From contig JBEKLA010000099.1 of assembly GCA_050010455.1 (NCBI GenBank), forward strand, positions 1 to 22,237: a stretch of 22,237 nucleotides of DNA. Direction: 5' to 3'. The notes below the pieces were generated by a model. The model saw nothing but the letters and a program-made list of their open reading frames with translations. It had not been told where the DNA came from and did not search any database. Origin of the DNA: DATJOQ01 sp050010455 (GTDB taxonomy: Bacteria > Desulfobacterota > Binatia > Binatales > Binataceae). The position numbers were made by a program, and so were the translations under genes. This document shows, in pieces, positions 1 through 7,931 of the stretch. How positions within the stretch are numbered: position 1 is the first letter of the stretch; the number at the start of each line of letters is the position of its first letter.

Positions 1-69
1 CGCGATCTTTGGATGCTCAAGGCGATACTAAATGAAGATCAAGTTGCTAATGAGGGAAAGGCCGCTTAA
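1..69 (+). CDS. possible 3' end of a truncated gene, unknown product
   Basis: Frame 1 is open from the window edge to a TAA at 67-69 and reads 22 residues, ending VANEGKAA. The composition (Trp, Met, Leu, Lys, Asn, Glu) is plausible for a protein C-terminus. It converges on the - strand ORF that ends at 94. At 23 codons an open frame can occur by chance, and nothing identifies a family. The rest of the gene, if real, lies outside the window. Confidence 0.25.
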   Translation, partial: RDLWMLKAILNEDQVANEGKAA

Positions 70-93
70 CATCTAGGCGTCAGACCGCCACCC

Positions 94-744
94 CTAGTTC
101 CTACTGAGTTCGGGACAACGCCCGAAAATCTTACCATTTACGGGTACCAGCTCCTTCAGTTTGCTGAACATGACATAGGGCCGGTGGAGCCGCGCAACGT
201 TTCGATGAAACTGGAGGTCTGAGATCGGGAGAAACTGTGCAATGAGCCGAACCGAATTGCTCACCGTGTTGTCTGTAGAAGTTTCGGGGTTTACAAGCTG
301 GTCGTTTGCCATTGTGAACAACCGAGTCAGATCCGTAGCCGCAGACAACGCCTGTCCTGTGTCGGAGCCAAATCTGATTGCCTCTTTAGCGACAAAAAGC
401 AGCCCCTGACGATGGAAGAGTGCCCGGGTCGGATAATTCTCAACCGCTGCCAGCGCGGCGGTGCAGAATGTACCAACAAGTCGATCATGAAGATCCTTGT
501 CGATGTAAGGAGACCATCCAAACAGCAACATATTCAAGGCACTACAAAGGCGAAGCAGACCTTCGCGGCGATACCGAAAGAGTTCGCGTCTAAACTCCTC
601 AGGGGTCGAGCGCCTTCCGACCAGTTCCTCATTCGTCAGATACGTGTCGACTAAGAGTCCGCTATTCTTGTGTACCAGGGACATCGATGGAATCGGTCGA
701 TTCCTCCCGTGCACATTCTTGCGCTGCCGGGGTCCGACCTGCAA
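94..744 (-). CDS. hypothetical protein, low-GC flank
   Basis: This is an ORF of up to 216 residues that I do not recognise. It reads as a plausible soluble, mainly helical protein: Arg/Glu-rich helices around residues 45-65 (PEEFRRELFRYRREGLLRL), then Leu/Ala-rich helices, with no signal peptide or membrane segment. The longest reading begins at a TTG (744). The first ATG is at 684 and gives 196 residues starting MSLVHKNSG. A GGGAGGAA lies at 701-708 on the - strand, but it is about 16 nt from that ATG, so the start is unresolved. The last 15 or so residues (after LKELVP) look less protein-like, so the gene may be truncated. Lines I counted by eye run at 53-60% GC, against about 70-75% in the next gene, which suggests later acquisition. 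It could also be a partly decayed gene. Confidence 0.5.
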   Translation of the reverse strand: MQVGPRQRKNVHGRNRPIPSMSLVHKNSGLLVDTYLTNEELVGRRSTPEEFRRELFRYRREGLLRLCSALNMLLFGWSPYIDKDLHDRLVGTFCTAALAAVENYPTRALFHRQGLLFVAKEAIRFGSDTGQALSAATDLTRLFTMANDQLVNPETSTDNTVSNSVRLIAQFLPISDLQFHRNVARLHRPYVMFSKLKELVPVNGKIFGRCPELSRN

Positions 745-837
745 ATTTAATCGGCCGAACGTTCTGGCGACATGCGTTTCGCCGATGACCTGCCAAGTAA
801 GGTCTGGCGCAACAGAGCCAACTCGAATAGAAGCGCG

Positions 838-2064
838 TTAGCGGTCGGGGCGGGGCTGGTGATCCATCGTTTGCGCGGCGATGCGGTCGAGGCGGCGCGA
901 CGTGATTTTCGTGCCGGTCAGGAAATCGGCGACGTGCGACAGCGCGCGCAGGTCGCGCACCCCGATCTTGATCTCGGGCGCGATCGCCAGCTTGACCGAC
1001 GGCGGCAGTTGATGGGCGAAGCGCGCGACCCGGGCGATATCGCGCCGTGCCCGGTCGCCGTAGTCCTCGAGGTAATCGATCAACGCGCTCAATCCAGCGT
1101 CGCGGCTGAGAGCGTTGCCGAGTAAACCGCGCAGGGCGTCGATCTCGTCGAGCCGGCCCGACACGCCGTTGTCGCCGTGCGCAAGCTCTTCCCAGCTCTC
1201 CTCGTCAAGAAAGCGGTTGATCACGATCGCCGAAAGATGCAGCCCCTCGGCTTTCATCTCGTCGATCAGCTCGCGCGCCTGGCGTAAGCGATCTTCCTCG
1301 GCTGTGGTCACCAGGATGAAGCGGACCGAGGGCGAGCGCAGCAGCGCGTCGGTCTTGTGGAAGCGTTCGGCGACGGCCTCGACGGCTTCGGAAGCGGCGA
1401 CGAAGAACTCCGAGATCGACGACAGCACGCGTGGGCCGGCGAAATGCTCGATGTCGCGGACGATGAAGTGCGCGGCGCGGCTGGCGAGCCTTATCGCGAA
1501 CCGGCCGGCGGAGAAGTAGGGCATGAACAGCCATCGCGCGCTGCGCGAATCGAGCAGGCGCGTCAGGCGGGCCGGCGCGTGGATGAACTCGAAGGCGTGA
1601 GCGGCGGGCGGCGTATCGACGACCTCGATTTCGAATTCGCCGCTTAGACGGACGTCGTAGAGCTGTTGGAGCGCGGCGTAAGCCTCGGAGCCGGCAAACT
1701 GCTCGGTGAGGTTCTTGTAGAAGGGGTTGTCGAGAATCCGGTGGCGCGTCGCGGGATCACTCGCGAAGCGCTCGACCAGCGCGTCCCAGGCGCCCTTGAC
1801 GTCGAGCACCATCGCGGAGAGCTTGAGCGAAGGCTCCAATCCGGCGGCGGCGAGGCGCGCGGCGCTGAGGCGCATCGGCTTGCCGCCCAGGCGCTCGAGC
1901 CCGAGCGCGTCGCGAAGCCGGCGCGCCGGATCGACCGTGATCACCACGGTCTCGAGCCGGCAGGCCGCGGCGGCCAATCCGAGCGCGGCGGCTACGGTGG
2001 TTTTGCCGACTCCGCCGGTGCCGAGCAAAACCAGGGTCGAGCCTTTCTTGAGCAGTTCTTTCAT
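838..2064 (-). CDS. ArsA/GET3-family ATPase
   Basis: A soluble P-loop ATPase of the anion-transporting ATPase (ArsA/GET3) family, single-domain, about 408 residues. From the chosen ATG the protein opens MKELLKKGSTLVLL and runs straight into the P-loop GTGGVGKTT. Next come VITVDPARRLRDALG (nucleotide-binding strand and switch) and the switch-like VVDTPPAAHAFEF, about 140 residues on. The usual deviant Walker A is KGGVGKT; here Thr stands where the 'signature' lysine is expected, a variant seen in some bacterial ArsA-like proteins. No cysteine cluster for metalloid binding is visible, and no arsB or arsR lies nearby. Arsenite export is therefore not supported; a GET3-like or unknown client role is more likely. 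In-frame upstream ATGs at 2094 and 2118 would add 10-18 residues. None of the starts has a clear Shine-Dalgarno. It is transcribed away from rmuC. Confidence 0.85.
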   Translation of the reverse strand: MKELLKKGSTLVLLGTGGVGKTTVAAALGLAAAACRLETVVITVDPARRLRDALGLERLGGKPMRLSAARLAAAGLEPSLKLSAMVLDVKGAWDALVERFASDPATRHRILDNPFYKNLTEQFAGSEAYAALQQLYDVRLSGEFEIEVVDTPPAAHAFEFIHAPARLTRLLDSRSARWLFMPYFSAGRFAIRLASRAAHFIVRDIEHFAGPRVLSSISEFFVAASEAVEAVAERFHKTDALLRSPSVRFILVTTAEEDRLRQARELIDEMKAEGLHLSAIVINRFLDEESWEELAHGDNGVSGRLDEIDALRGLLGNALSRDAGLSALIDYLEDYGDRARRDIARVARFAHQLPPSVKLAIAPEIKIGVRDLRALSHVADFLTGTKITSRRLDRIAAQTMDHQPRPDR

Positions 2065-2184
2065 CGCGTGTGCGTTTGGCCTGTGGGCAAACATAGCAAG
2101 ACCGCCGCGCCGGCGCACGACGCTCTTGTTTCAGCTCAGGCTATCGAGGACTAGAATCCATACAGCCTTTGTGAGGGGCGGGGC

Positions 2185-3531
2185 ATGGATGGTTATTTGC
2201 TCGCCGGCAATCTGTTTCTCGGTATCGTTGTAATCCTGATTCTCGCGCTGTTGTGGATCAAAACGCGCTCGTTGTTTGCGGGTTCGATTAGCGAGGCGGT
2301 GAAGCCGCTGGTCGACGGGATGGAACGGCTCGACGAGAAGTTTGTATCCGCGACCGGCGACATGGCGGAGCGTATCGAGAGAACCAAGGGCGATCTGCGC
2401 CAGGAGACGGCCGATCGGCTCTCCAGAGGCTTCGGCGAGCTTCGGGACTCGCTCGGTCAGCAGCTCTCGTCGGGACGCGAAGAGCAGGCCAAGACGCTGG
2501 GCCAGGCGACAGAGCGGCTCGAGCAGCGATTCGACGCGCTACAGGCGGCTACCGAGAGCCGGCTCGAAAATCTGGGTATCCGGACCGGCCAGAGCCTCGA
2601 CGCGATGCGCGAGCAGGTCGATCAAAAGCTGCTGGCAATCACCGAACAGGTTCAGCAAAAGCTCGACCAGAACATTAAGGAAGGGTTCGCGCACTTCGAC
2701 AAGGTGCAGCAACATCTGAAGGCCGCCGAAGAGCAGCTTCGCAACGTGGGCGCGATCGGGGCGTCGATCAACGACCTCAACAATCTGTTGAAGTTGCCGC
2801 ATCTGCGCGGCCGCTTCGGCGAGGTCAGCCTCGAGCGGCTGCTGGAGGATTTTCTGCCTCGCCATATGTACGAGCTTCAGTCGGCGCCCGGCGCCAACGG
2901 TCAGGGGCGGGCCGACGCGGTGATCAAGTTTCCCGAGCGCAGCCTGCCGATCGACGCCAAATTTCCGCGCGAGCAGATCATGCAGCTCTTCGAGACCAAC
3001 GATCCCAGCGAACTGGCCGAGGGCCGCGAGCAGTTCAGCCGCGTGATGAAGGAGCAGGCCAGGCGTATCGCGGCGTATATCCAGCCCGAGAACGGTACCA
3101 CCGACATGGCGCTGATGTACCTGCCCAGCGAGACGCTCTACATGGAGGCGGTGCTCAACGGCGAACTGAGCGAATCGCTGAATAAGCTGAAGGTGTTTCC
3201 GGTTTCTCCCAACACCCTGATCGTCACGCTGCAAGCGGTGGCGATGGTCTTCAAGATGTACGAGTTCGCGAAGGGTTACGAGAAGGCCACCGAGGAACTA
3301 AAGAAGGCGCAGAAATCGTTCGGCTTCTTCGAAGAGAAGTTCGATCAGATCGGGAAATCCTTGGACAAGGCTCAGGAAGCTTATGGCACCGCGTCCGGAC
3401 ATCTCAGGAGATATCGCGAGCGCGTAAACAAGCTCGGTGCGGAAGCGGCCCCGCAAATCGGCGCGGCGGAGCTCAACGGCGTCGACGAACCGGCCGAAGA
3501 GGTTGTGGCGACGGGGCCGAAAATCGAGTAG
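2185..3531 (+). CDS. rmuC: DNA recombination protein RmuC
   Basis: RmuC-family protein of 448 residues, near the usual family length. The family limits sequence inversions and is nuclease-like in fold; the biochemical activity is poorly defined. Visible features in order: an N-terminal membrane anchor (about residues 5-26, LFLGIVVILILALLWI); a long Glu/Gln-rich coiled coil (about 40-200); then the RmuC core, with GRFGEVSLERLLEDFLP, VIKFPERSLPIDAKFP and LMYLPSETLYMEAVL. The end is a short charged tail. The ATG at 2185 is preceded by GAGGGG from 2173, about 8 nt away, which supports this start. It diverges from the ArsA-like gene and converges on the COG3146 gene, leaving 15 bp between the two stops. 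No lesion is seen. Confidence 0.93.
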   Translation: MDGYLLAGNLFLGIVVILILALLWIKTRSLFAGSISEAVKPLVDGMERLDEKFVSATGDMAERIERTKGDLRQETADRLSRGFGELRDSLGQQLSSGREEQAKTLGQATERLEQRFDALQAATESRLENLGIRTGQSLDAMREQVDQKLLAITEQVQQKLDQNIKEGFAHFDKVQQHLKAAEEQLRNVGAIGASINDLNNLLKLPHLRGRFGEVSLERLLEDFLPRHMYELQSAPGANGQGRADAVIKFPERSLPIDAKFPREQIMQLFETNDPSELAEGREQFSRVMKEQARRIAAYIQPENGTTDMALMYLPSETLYMEAVLNGELSESLNKLKVFPVSPNTLIVTLQAVAMVFKMYEFAKGYEKATEELKKAQKSFGFFEEKFDQIGKSLDKAQEAYGTASGHLRRYRERVNKLGAEAAPQIGAAELNGVDEPAEEVVATGPKIE

Positions 3532-3546
3532 CGCCCGCCAGCTCGA

Positions 3547-4752
3547 TCAGGTGCGACCTTCGGGCTCGGGCTCGACGTTGGACGGCGTGGGCGCCTTGAG
3601 CTGGCTGTGAGCGCGTCCCTCCGCGATCCAGGCTTCGACTTCGCGCCGCTCGCTCACCAGAGAGCTCGCCACCGCCTTGCGTAATCCCGGATGCGCGATG
3701 AAGTGCATGCTGCGCGTCAAGGCCGGATCGAAACCGCGCAGCCATTTGTATTCGCCGCCGGCGCCCGGCTCGAAGCGGCCGATCCCTTCGCGGATGCAAT
3801 GTTCGATCGCGGCATAGTAGCAAACGTTGAAGTGCAGATATTTGAGATCGCGCAATGCGCCCCAGTAGCGGCCGTAGAATACGCCCGCCTTTTGCAGGTT
3901 AAATGTGGCCGCGATTAACTCGTCGCGCTCGAAGGCGCAAATCAGGCAGACGTGCCGTTTTATATGTCGTCCGGCGAGCTCGAAGAACTCCTCGGTAAGG
4001 TATTGGCGTCCCCAATAGAGCTTATCGATCGTCGAGCGATAGATTTCGAACATCGGTGCGAACAGGTGATTAGGAATTGCCTCTCCCGCATATGCCCGGA
4101 TGTTTACATTTTGTCGCGTCAACGCCTCCCGTTCGTGACGCACCGCATAGCGACGTTTGTGCTTCAACTGATTAAGGTAATCGTCGAAGGCGGCGAAGCT
4201 TTGATTGCGCCAATGGTACTGATAGCCGACACGTTCGAGAAAGCCGAGCTTGCTCAGCGCGGCGGCTTCGTCGCTCTCGCAGAAGTTGACGTGGATCGAA
4301 GACAGCTTGTTATCGGTGCAGAGCGACGTCAGGGCGCGTGCCAAAATGCCAATCAAAGCCGCACGATCGTTGCCGTCGCGAGTCAAAAAGCGGCGTCCGC
4401 TATGGGGCGTGAAAGGGACGCCGGCGAGCAGGCGCGGGAAATACTTGATGCCTGCGCGTTCGGCGGCCTCGGCCCATCCGTGGTCGAAGACGAACTCGCC
4501 CATGTTGTGACTTTTGAGATAAAGGGGGCAGGCAGCGACGATCGCTCGATCAACTTGGTCGCGAACGATCAGATGACACGGAGCCCATCCGGTCGAGCGC
4601 ACGGCGCTGCCCGATTGCTCCATCGCGAAGAGCCAGTCCCAATCGACAAACGGCGAGTCTTCATCGCGCAGCAACGCGTTCCAGTCATCGCGCGGGATTT
4701 TGGTGACCCCTTCGACGACACCAACCACGTACTCCCTTCGCATGGTGCTCAT
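3547..4752 (-). CDS. COG3146/FemAB-like predicted N-acyltransferase
   Basis: A 401-residue protein matching the pattern of the COG3146 (formerly DUF482, FemAB_like) family, a GNAT-fold group of predicted acyltransferases with no firmly established substrate. Supporting segments are SPFVDWDWLFAMEQSGS near the N-terminus, CPLYLKSHNMGEFVFDHGWA, FTPHSGRRFL, LKHKRRYAVRHERE, FYGRYWG and the C-terminal FEPGAGGEYKWLRGFDP. Length is normal for the family. There is no signal peptide, so it should be cytoplasmic. The start (4752, or a second ATG at 4743) is only 8 bp from the divergent clpS reading frame, so the two genes share a very short promoter region. The family assignment is firm; a cell-wall or peptidoglycan role is only inferred from FemAB resemblance. 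Confidence 0.85.
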   Translation of the reverse strand: MSTMRREYVVGVVEGVTKIPRDDWNALLRDEDSPFVDWDWLFAMEQSGSAVRSTGWAPCHLIVRDQVDRAIVAACPLYLKSHNMGEFVFDHGWAEAAERAGIKYFPRLLAGVPFTPHSGRRFLTRDGNDRAALIGILARALTSLCTDNKLSSIHVNFCESDEAAALSKLGFLERVGYQYHWRNQSFAAFDDYLNQLKHKRRYAVRHEREALTRQNVNIRAYAGEAIPNHLFAPMFEIYRSTIDKLYWGRQYLTEEFFELAGRHIKRHVCLICAFERDELIAATFNLQKAGVFYGRYWGALRDLKYLHFNVCYYAAIEHCIREGIGRFEPGAGGEYKWLRGFDPALTRSMHFIAHPGLRKAVASSLVSERREVEAWIAEGRAHSQLKAPTPSNVEPEPEGRT

Positions 4753-4760
4753 TTGCTATT

Positions 4761-5168
4761 GTGGATCATACTGGCGACGTGCCGCCGCGAACGGCTAGCT
4801 GGATGATAGAGCAGATCCATCGCAACCGCATCAATGCGCGCATCGGCGACGATGACGACGGCGATAATTCCAAAGACAACGTCGTACGCGAGCGGGGCTC
4901 CAGCACCAAACTTCAGCGGCCTCCCCTGTACAAGGTCATCCTGCTGAACGATGATTACACACCGATGGAGTTCGTGGTCGGGCTGCTGAAGACAGTGTTT
5001 CACAAGCCGCACGCAGAGGCCACCAGGATCATGCTCCACGTTCATCAGAACGGGCTTGGGGTGGCGGGAGTTTATCCGTTCGAGATCGCTGAAACCAAGG
5101 TGCGGACAGTCGAAGAACTGGCCCGCTCCAGTCAATATCCGCTCAAGTGCGTGATGGAGAAGGAATGA
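4761..5168 (+). CDS. clpS: ATP-dependent Clp protease adaptor ClpS
   Basis: ClpS is the N-recognin adaptor that delivers proteins with N-terminal Leu, Phe, Tyr or Trp to ClpAP. The core is clear: PPLYKVILLNDDYTPMEFV, where the NDDYTPMEFV segment lines the N-degron pocket; then HVHQNGLGVAGVYPFEIAETKV and the terminal QYPLKCVMEKE. The longest reading starts at GTG 4761 (135 residues). The ATG at 4803 (121 residues, MIEQIHRNR) fits the usual ClpS length better, with a disordered acidic N-terminal tail (DDDDGD) before the core. Neither start has a strong Shine-Dalgarno. It lies 63 bp upstream of clpA on the same strand and is probably co-transcribed with it. Confidence 0.95.
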   Translation: MDHTGDVPPRTASWMIEQIHRNRINARIGDDDDGDNSKDNVVRERGSSTKLQRPPLYKVILLNDDYTPMEFVVGLLKTVFHKPHAEATRIMLHVHQNGLGVAGVYPFEIAETKVRTVEELARSSQYPLKCVMEKE

Positions 5169-5231
5169 GTAAGCAAGCCCTCCGGTCGGAATGTTTGATG
5201 AGGCCGCGCGTGGGTCGCGCCGGATATTAGT

Positions 5232-7535
5232 ATGGCTTCCTCCAGCGTCATGATTAGCCGCGAACTGCAGGTCACGCTGCAACTGGCGGCGACGGAAGCG
5301 GCCGATCGTCATCACGAGTACATCTGTCTTGAGCATCTGCTGTACGCGATGCTGCACGACACCACCGCGAGTGACATCCTGCTTCATTGCGGCGCCAATC
5401 TCGACGTGCTGCGCAAGAAACTCGCGGCATACCTGGACCGCGAGCTCGAACGGCTGCCCGGTTCGGTGGCGCTGTCGCCGCGCTACGCGCTCGGCGTTCA
5501 GCGCGTGCTTCAGCGCGCCGCCGCGCACGTTCAGTCGGCGGGCCGCCAGGAGATCAACGGCGCAAACGTGCTGGTCGCGATGTTCCAGGAGACCGAATCG
5601 CACGCGCTTTTCCTGCTGCAGGAATCCGGCGTTACGCGCTACGACGTCGTTAACTACATTTCCCACGGCGTCTCGAAGATCGGTTCCGACCCGGAACGCG
5701 AAAGCGGCGACTCCGATGACGACGAGGGTGGCGAAGAGGGCGCCGCCAAGCTTTCGCCGGCGCGAGCGCTCGAAACCTACACCGTCAATCTCAGCAAGCG
5801 CGCGGCTCAGGGCAAGATCGATCCTCTGGTCGGGCGCAAGAATGAACTCGAACGCGCGATTCATGTGCTGCTGCGCCGGCGCAAGAACAATCCGGTGTTC
5901 GTGGGTGAGGCAGGCGTCGGCAAGACCGCGCTCGCCGAAGGATTGGCGCTCGCGATTCGCAAGGGCGAAGTGCCGGCAGCGCTCAAGAATGTCGAGGTGT
6001 TCGCCGTCGATATGGGCGCGATACTGGCCGGGACGCGCTTTCGCGGCGACTTCGAGCAACGCTTGAAAGCGGTAATCAAGGCTGTTGCCGGCGATCCCAA
6101 GAAGGTCTTGTTCATCGACGAAATCCACACTGTGGTCGGCGCGGGCGCCGCGTCGGGCAGTACCATGGACGCTTCCAACCTGCTCAAGCCGGCGCTGGCC
6201 TCGGGCGAGCTGCGATGTATCGGCTCGACCACGTATCAGGAGTACAAGCGCTCGTTCGATCGCGACAAGGCGCTCGCGCGACGCTTCCAGCGAATCGACG
6301 TCGCGGAGCCGAGCCGCGAGGAGGCGGTGCTGATCCTGGCCGGCCTCAAGAGCTACTACGAGAAGCATCATAAGGTGCGTTACACGATGCCGGCGCTGAA
6401 GGCGGCGGTCGAGCTGTCGGCGCGCTACATCAATGATCGCTACCTGCCCGACAAGGCGATCGACGTGATGGACGAAGCTGGCGTCGCGGGCCATCTGCGC
6501 GGCAAGAAGGGCGAGATCGTCACGGTCGGCGTGCGCGATATCGAGCGCGTGGTGGCGCGGATGGCGAAGATTCCGGAGCGCACCGTCTCCGCATCCGATC
6601 GCGTGCGGCTGGAGAGTCTCGAAGCGGACCTGAAGGAAGGTGTGTTCGGCCAGGACGTGGCGATCGAGGCGGTGGCGCGCGCGATCAAGCTCGCGCGCTC
6701 GGGGCTGAGCCATCCCGACCGCCCGGTGGGGGCGTTCCTGTTCTCGGGTCCGACCGGAGTTGGCAAGACCGAGGTCGCGCGGCAGTTGGCCAAGGTGATG
6801 GGCATCGAGTTCGTGCGCCTCGACATGAGCGAGTACATGGAGCGCCACACGGTGTCGCGGCTGATCGGCGCGCCGCCGGGATACGTCGGCTTCGACCAGG
6901 GCGGGCTGCTGACCGACGCTATCAACCGCACGCCGCATTGCGTGCTGCTGCTCGACGAAATCGAGAAGGCGCATCCCGACGTGTTCAATATCCTGCTCCA
7001 GGTGATGGATCACGCGACGCTCACCGACAACAACGGGCGCAAGGCGGATTTCCGCAACGTGATCCTGACGATGACCACCAACGCCGGCGCGCAGGAGCTG
7101 GCGCGCGCGATGATCGGCTTCGGCAAGGAGACCGCGACCGGTAATCCGAAGACCGCGATCGAGCGGATGTTCAGTCCCGAGTTCCGCAATCGGCTCTCGG
7201 CGACGATCGAGTTCGCGCCGCTGAGTATCGACGTGGTCGAGCGCGTGGTGGACAAGTTCCTCGGCGAATTGTCCGAGCGGCTAGAGCCGCAGAAGGTGCG
7301 GCTTACGGCGTCGGCGGCGGCGCGGCGATGGCTCGCCGAGCGCGGCTACGATCCGCGTTTCGGCGCGCGTCCGCTGGCGCGATTGATCGAGACCGAGATC
7401 GGCCGCAAGCTTGCCGACGAGTTGCTATTCGGCCGCCTCGCGAAGGGCGGCGACGTCGCGATCGACTTGGCGAACGATCAGCTAACGTTCAGTTGGGGCG
7501 AAGTCGATTCGCCCCCGCTTCCTTCGGAGCGATAG
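5232..7535 (+). CDS. clpA: ATP-dependent Clp protease ATP-binding subunit ClpA
   Basis: A two-ring AAA+ unfoldase of 767 residues that unfolds substrates and threads them into ClpP. Order: Clp N-domain (about residues 8-150, MISRELQVTLQLAATEA; ClpS docks here); acidic linker (about 155-172); AAA-1 with Walker A GEAGVGKT (225-232) and Walker B LFIDEIH (293-299); AAA-2 with Walker A GPTGVGKT (506-513) and Walker B LLLLDEIEKAHPDV; and a C-terminal D2-small domain. The motif MIGFGKE upstream of SPEFRNRL is the IGF-type loop that docks on ClpP. The absence of the long ClpB middle coiled coil, together with clpS next door, separates it from ClpB and ClpC. Start alternatives are ATG 5232 or ATG 5250. 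No clpP lies in the window. Confidence 0.96.
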   Translation: MASSSVMISRELQVTLQLAATEAADRHHEYICLEHLLYAMLHDTTASDILLHCGANLDVLRKKLAAYLDRELERLPGSVALSPRYALGVQRVLQRAAAHVQSAGRQEINGANVLVAMFQETESHALFLLQESGVTRYDVVNYISHGVSKIGSDPERESGDSDDDEGGEEGAAKLSPARALETYTVNLSKRAAQGKIDPLVGRKNELERAIHVLLRRRKNNPVFVGEAGVGKTALAEGLALAIRKGEVPAALKNVEVFAVDMGAILAGTRFRGDFEQRLKAVIKAVAGDPKKVLFIDEIHTVVGAGAASGSTMDASNLLKPALASGELRCIGSTTYQEYKRSFDRDKALARRFQRIDVAEPSREEAVLILAGLKSYYEKHHKVRYTMPALKAAVELSARYINDRYLPDKAIDVMDEAGVAGHLRGKKGEIVTVGVRDIERVVARMAKIPERTVSASDRVRLESLEADLKEGVFGQDVAIEAVARAIKLARSGLSHPDRPVGAFLFSGPTGVGKTEVARQLAKVMGIEFVRLDMSEYMERHTVSRLIGAPPGYVGFDQGGLLTDAINRTPHCVLLLDEIEKAHPDVFNILLQVMDHATLTDNNGRKADFRNVILTMTTNAGAQELARAMIGFGKETATGNPKTAIERMFSPEFRNRLSATIEFAPLSIDVVERVVDKFLGELSERLEPQKVRLTASAAARRWLAERGYDPRFGARPLARLIETEIGRKLADELLFGRLAKGGDVAIDLANDQLTFSWGEVDSPPLPSER

Positions 7536-7538
7536 CCT

Positions 7539-7544
7539 GGGGAG
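7539..7544 (+). promoter_or_regulatory. Shine-Dalgarno supporting a TTG start
   Basis: GGGGAG lies 9 nt upstream of the TTG at 7554 and just after the clpA stop. It is the main support for initiation at this rare codon. Confidence 0.5.
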
Positions 7545-7553
7545 AATGGAACT

Positions 7554-7835
7554 TTGGCCCGCCCTGAGTTTTCGGAAGTGTGGTATCGAATCGAACAGCA
7601 CGTCGGAGAGGTCTTCGAGACCAAACGGGCGAGTGAGTTCACCTACTGGCTTGATCAGGGTGGATTTTTCCCGACGGGAAGGAACCACAGAATAGACATT
7701 TCCGACTTCAAGAACGCTTACAGGAATGTCCCATGCGAAGGTCCGACGGCGATAAGCCGCGGCATTAGAGAAGTTAGGGGTTCTTCGTACATCTGGGCGG
7801 TGCTCCATGACCGAAGAATTCGTAGGCAGGATTAG
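7554..7835 (+). CDS. small hypothetical protein, conserved-looking
   Basis: A 93-residue protein that begins at TTG after a good Shine-Dalgarno, 18 bp behind clpA. Visible pattern: an aromatic amphipathic start (EVWYRIEQHVGEVFETKR), FTYWLDQGGFFP, a basic segment GRNHRIDISDFKNAYRNVP, then GPTAISRGIREVRGSSYIWAVLHDRRI. The order of short beta-like strands, P-x-x-R, D-F-x-x-A, G-P and S-Y-[IV]-W-A-[IV]-L-x-D-x-R-I resembles an uncharacterised small-protein family I think I have seen in other bacteria, but I cannot name it. The basic residues would allow nucleic-acid binding; that is inference only. It may share the clp transcript, and it is the last gene before the GIY-YIG element. The restricted, protein-like composition makes it more than a chance ORF. 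Confidence 0.6.
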   Translation: MARPEFSEVWYRIEQHVGEVFETKRASEFTYWLDQGGFFPTGRNHRIDISDFKNAYRNVPCEGPTAISRGIREVRGSSYIWAVLHDRRIRRQD

Positions 7836-7887
7836 TGATCGCGCTCGATCGTCAGCCACGAGCTGGGGGCCGTGTTTTGCACCTTGC

Positions 7888-7931
7888 GTCATCCTGAACG
7901 AAGTGAAGGATCTCGCGCGGTCCTCCGCGCG
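7888..7931 (+). repeat. left terminal inverted repeat of the GIY-YIG element
   Basis: This is the 44-bp arm that matches 8204-8247 perfectly in reverse complement. It contains two small hairpins: ATCCT (7891-7895) with AGGAT (7907-7911), and a 7-bp GC stem (7914-7920 with 7925-7931) around the loop TCCT. It also encodes the last 13 residues and the stop codon of the nuclease. Confidence 0.9.

Noticed and set aside
4749..7013. 754-codon open frame antisense to clpS-clpA
   Set aside because: It mirrors the codon bias of clpS and clpA and has a His/Arg/Asp-rich composition with no family features. Long antisense frames are expected in GC-rich DNA.
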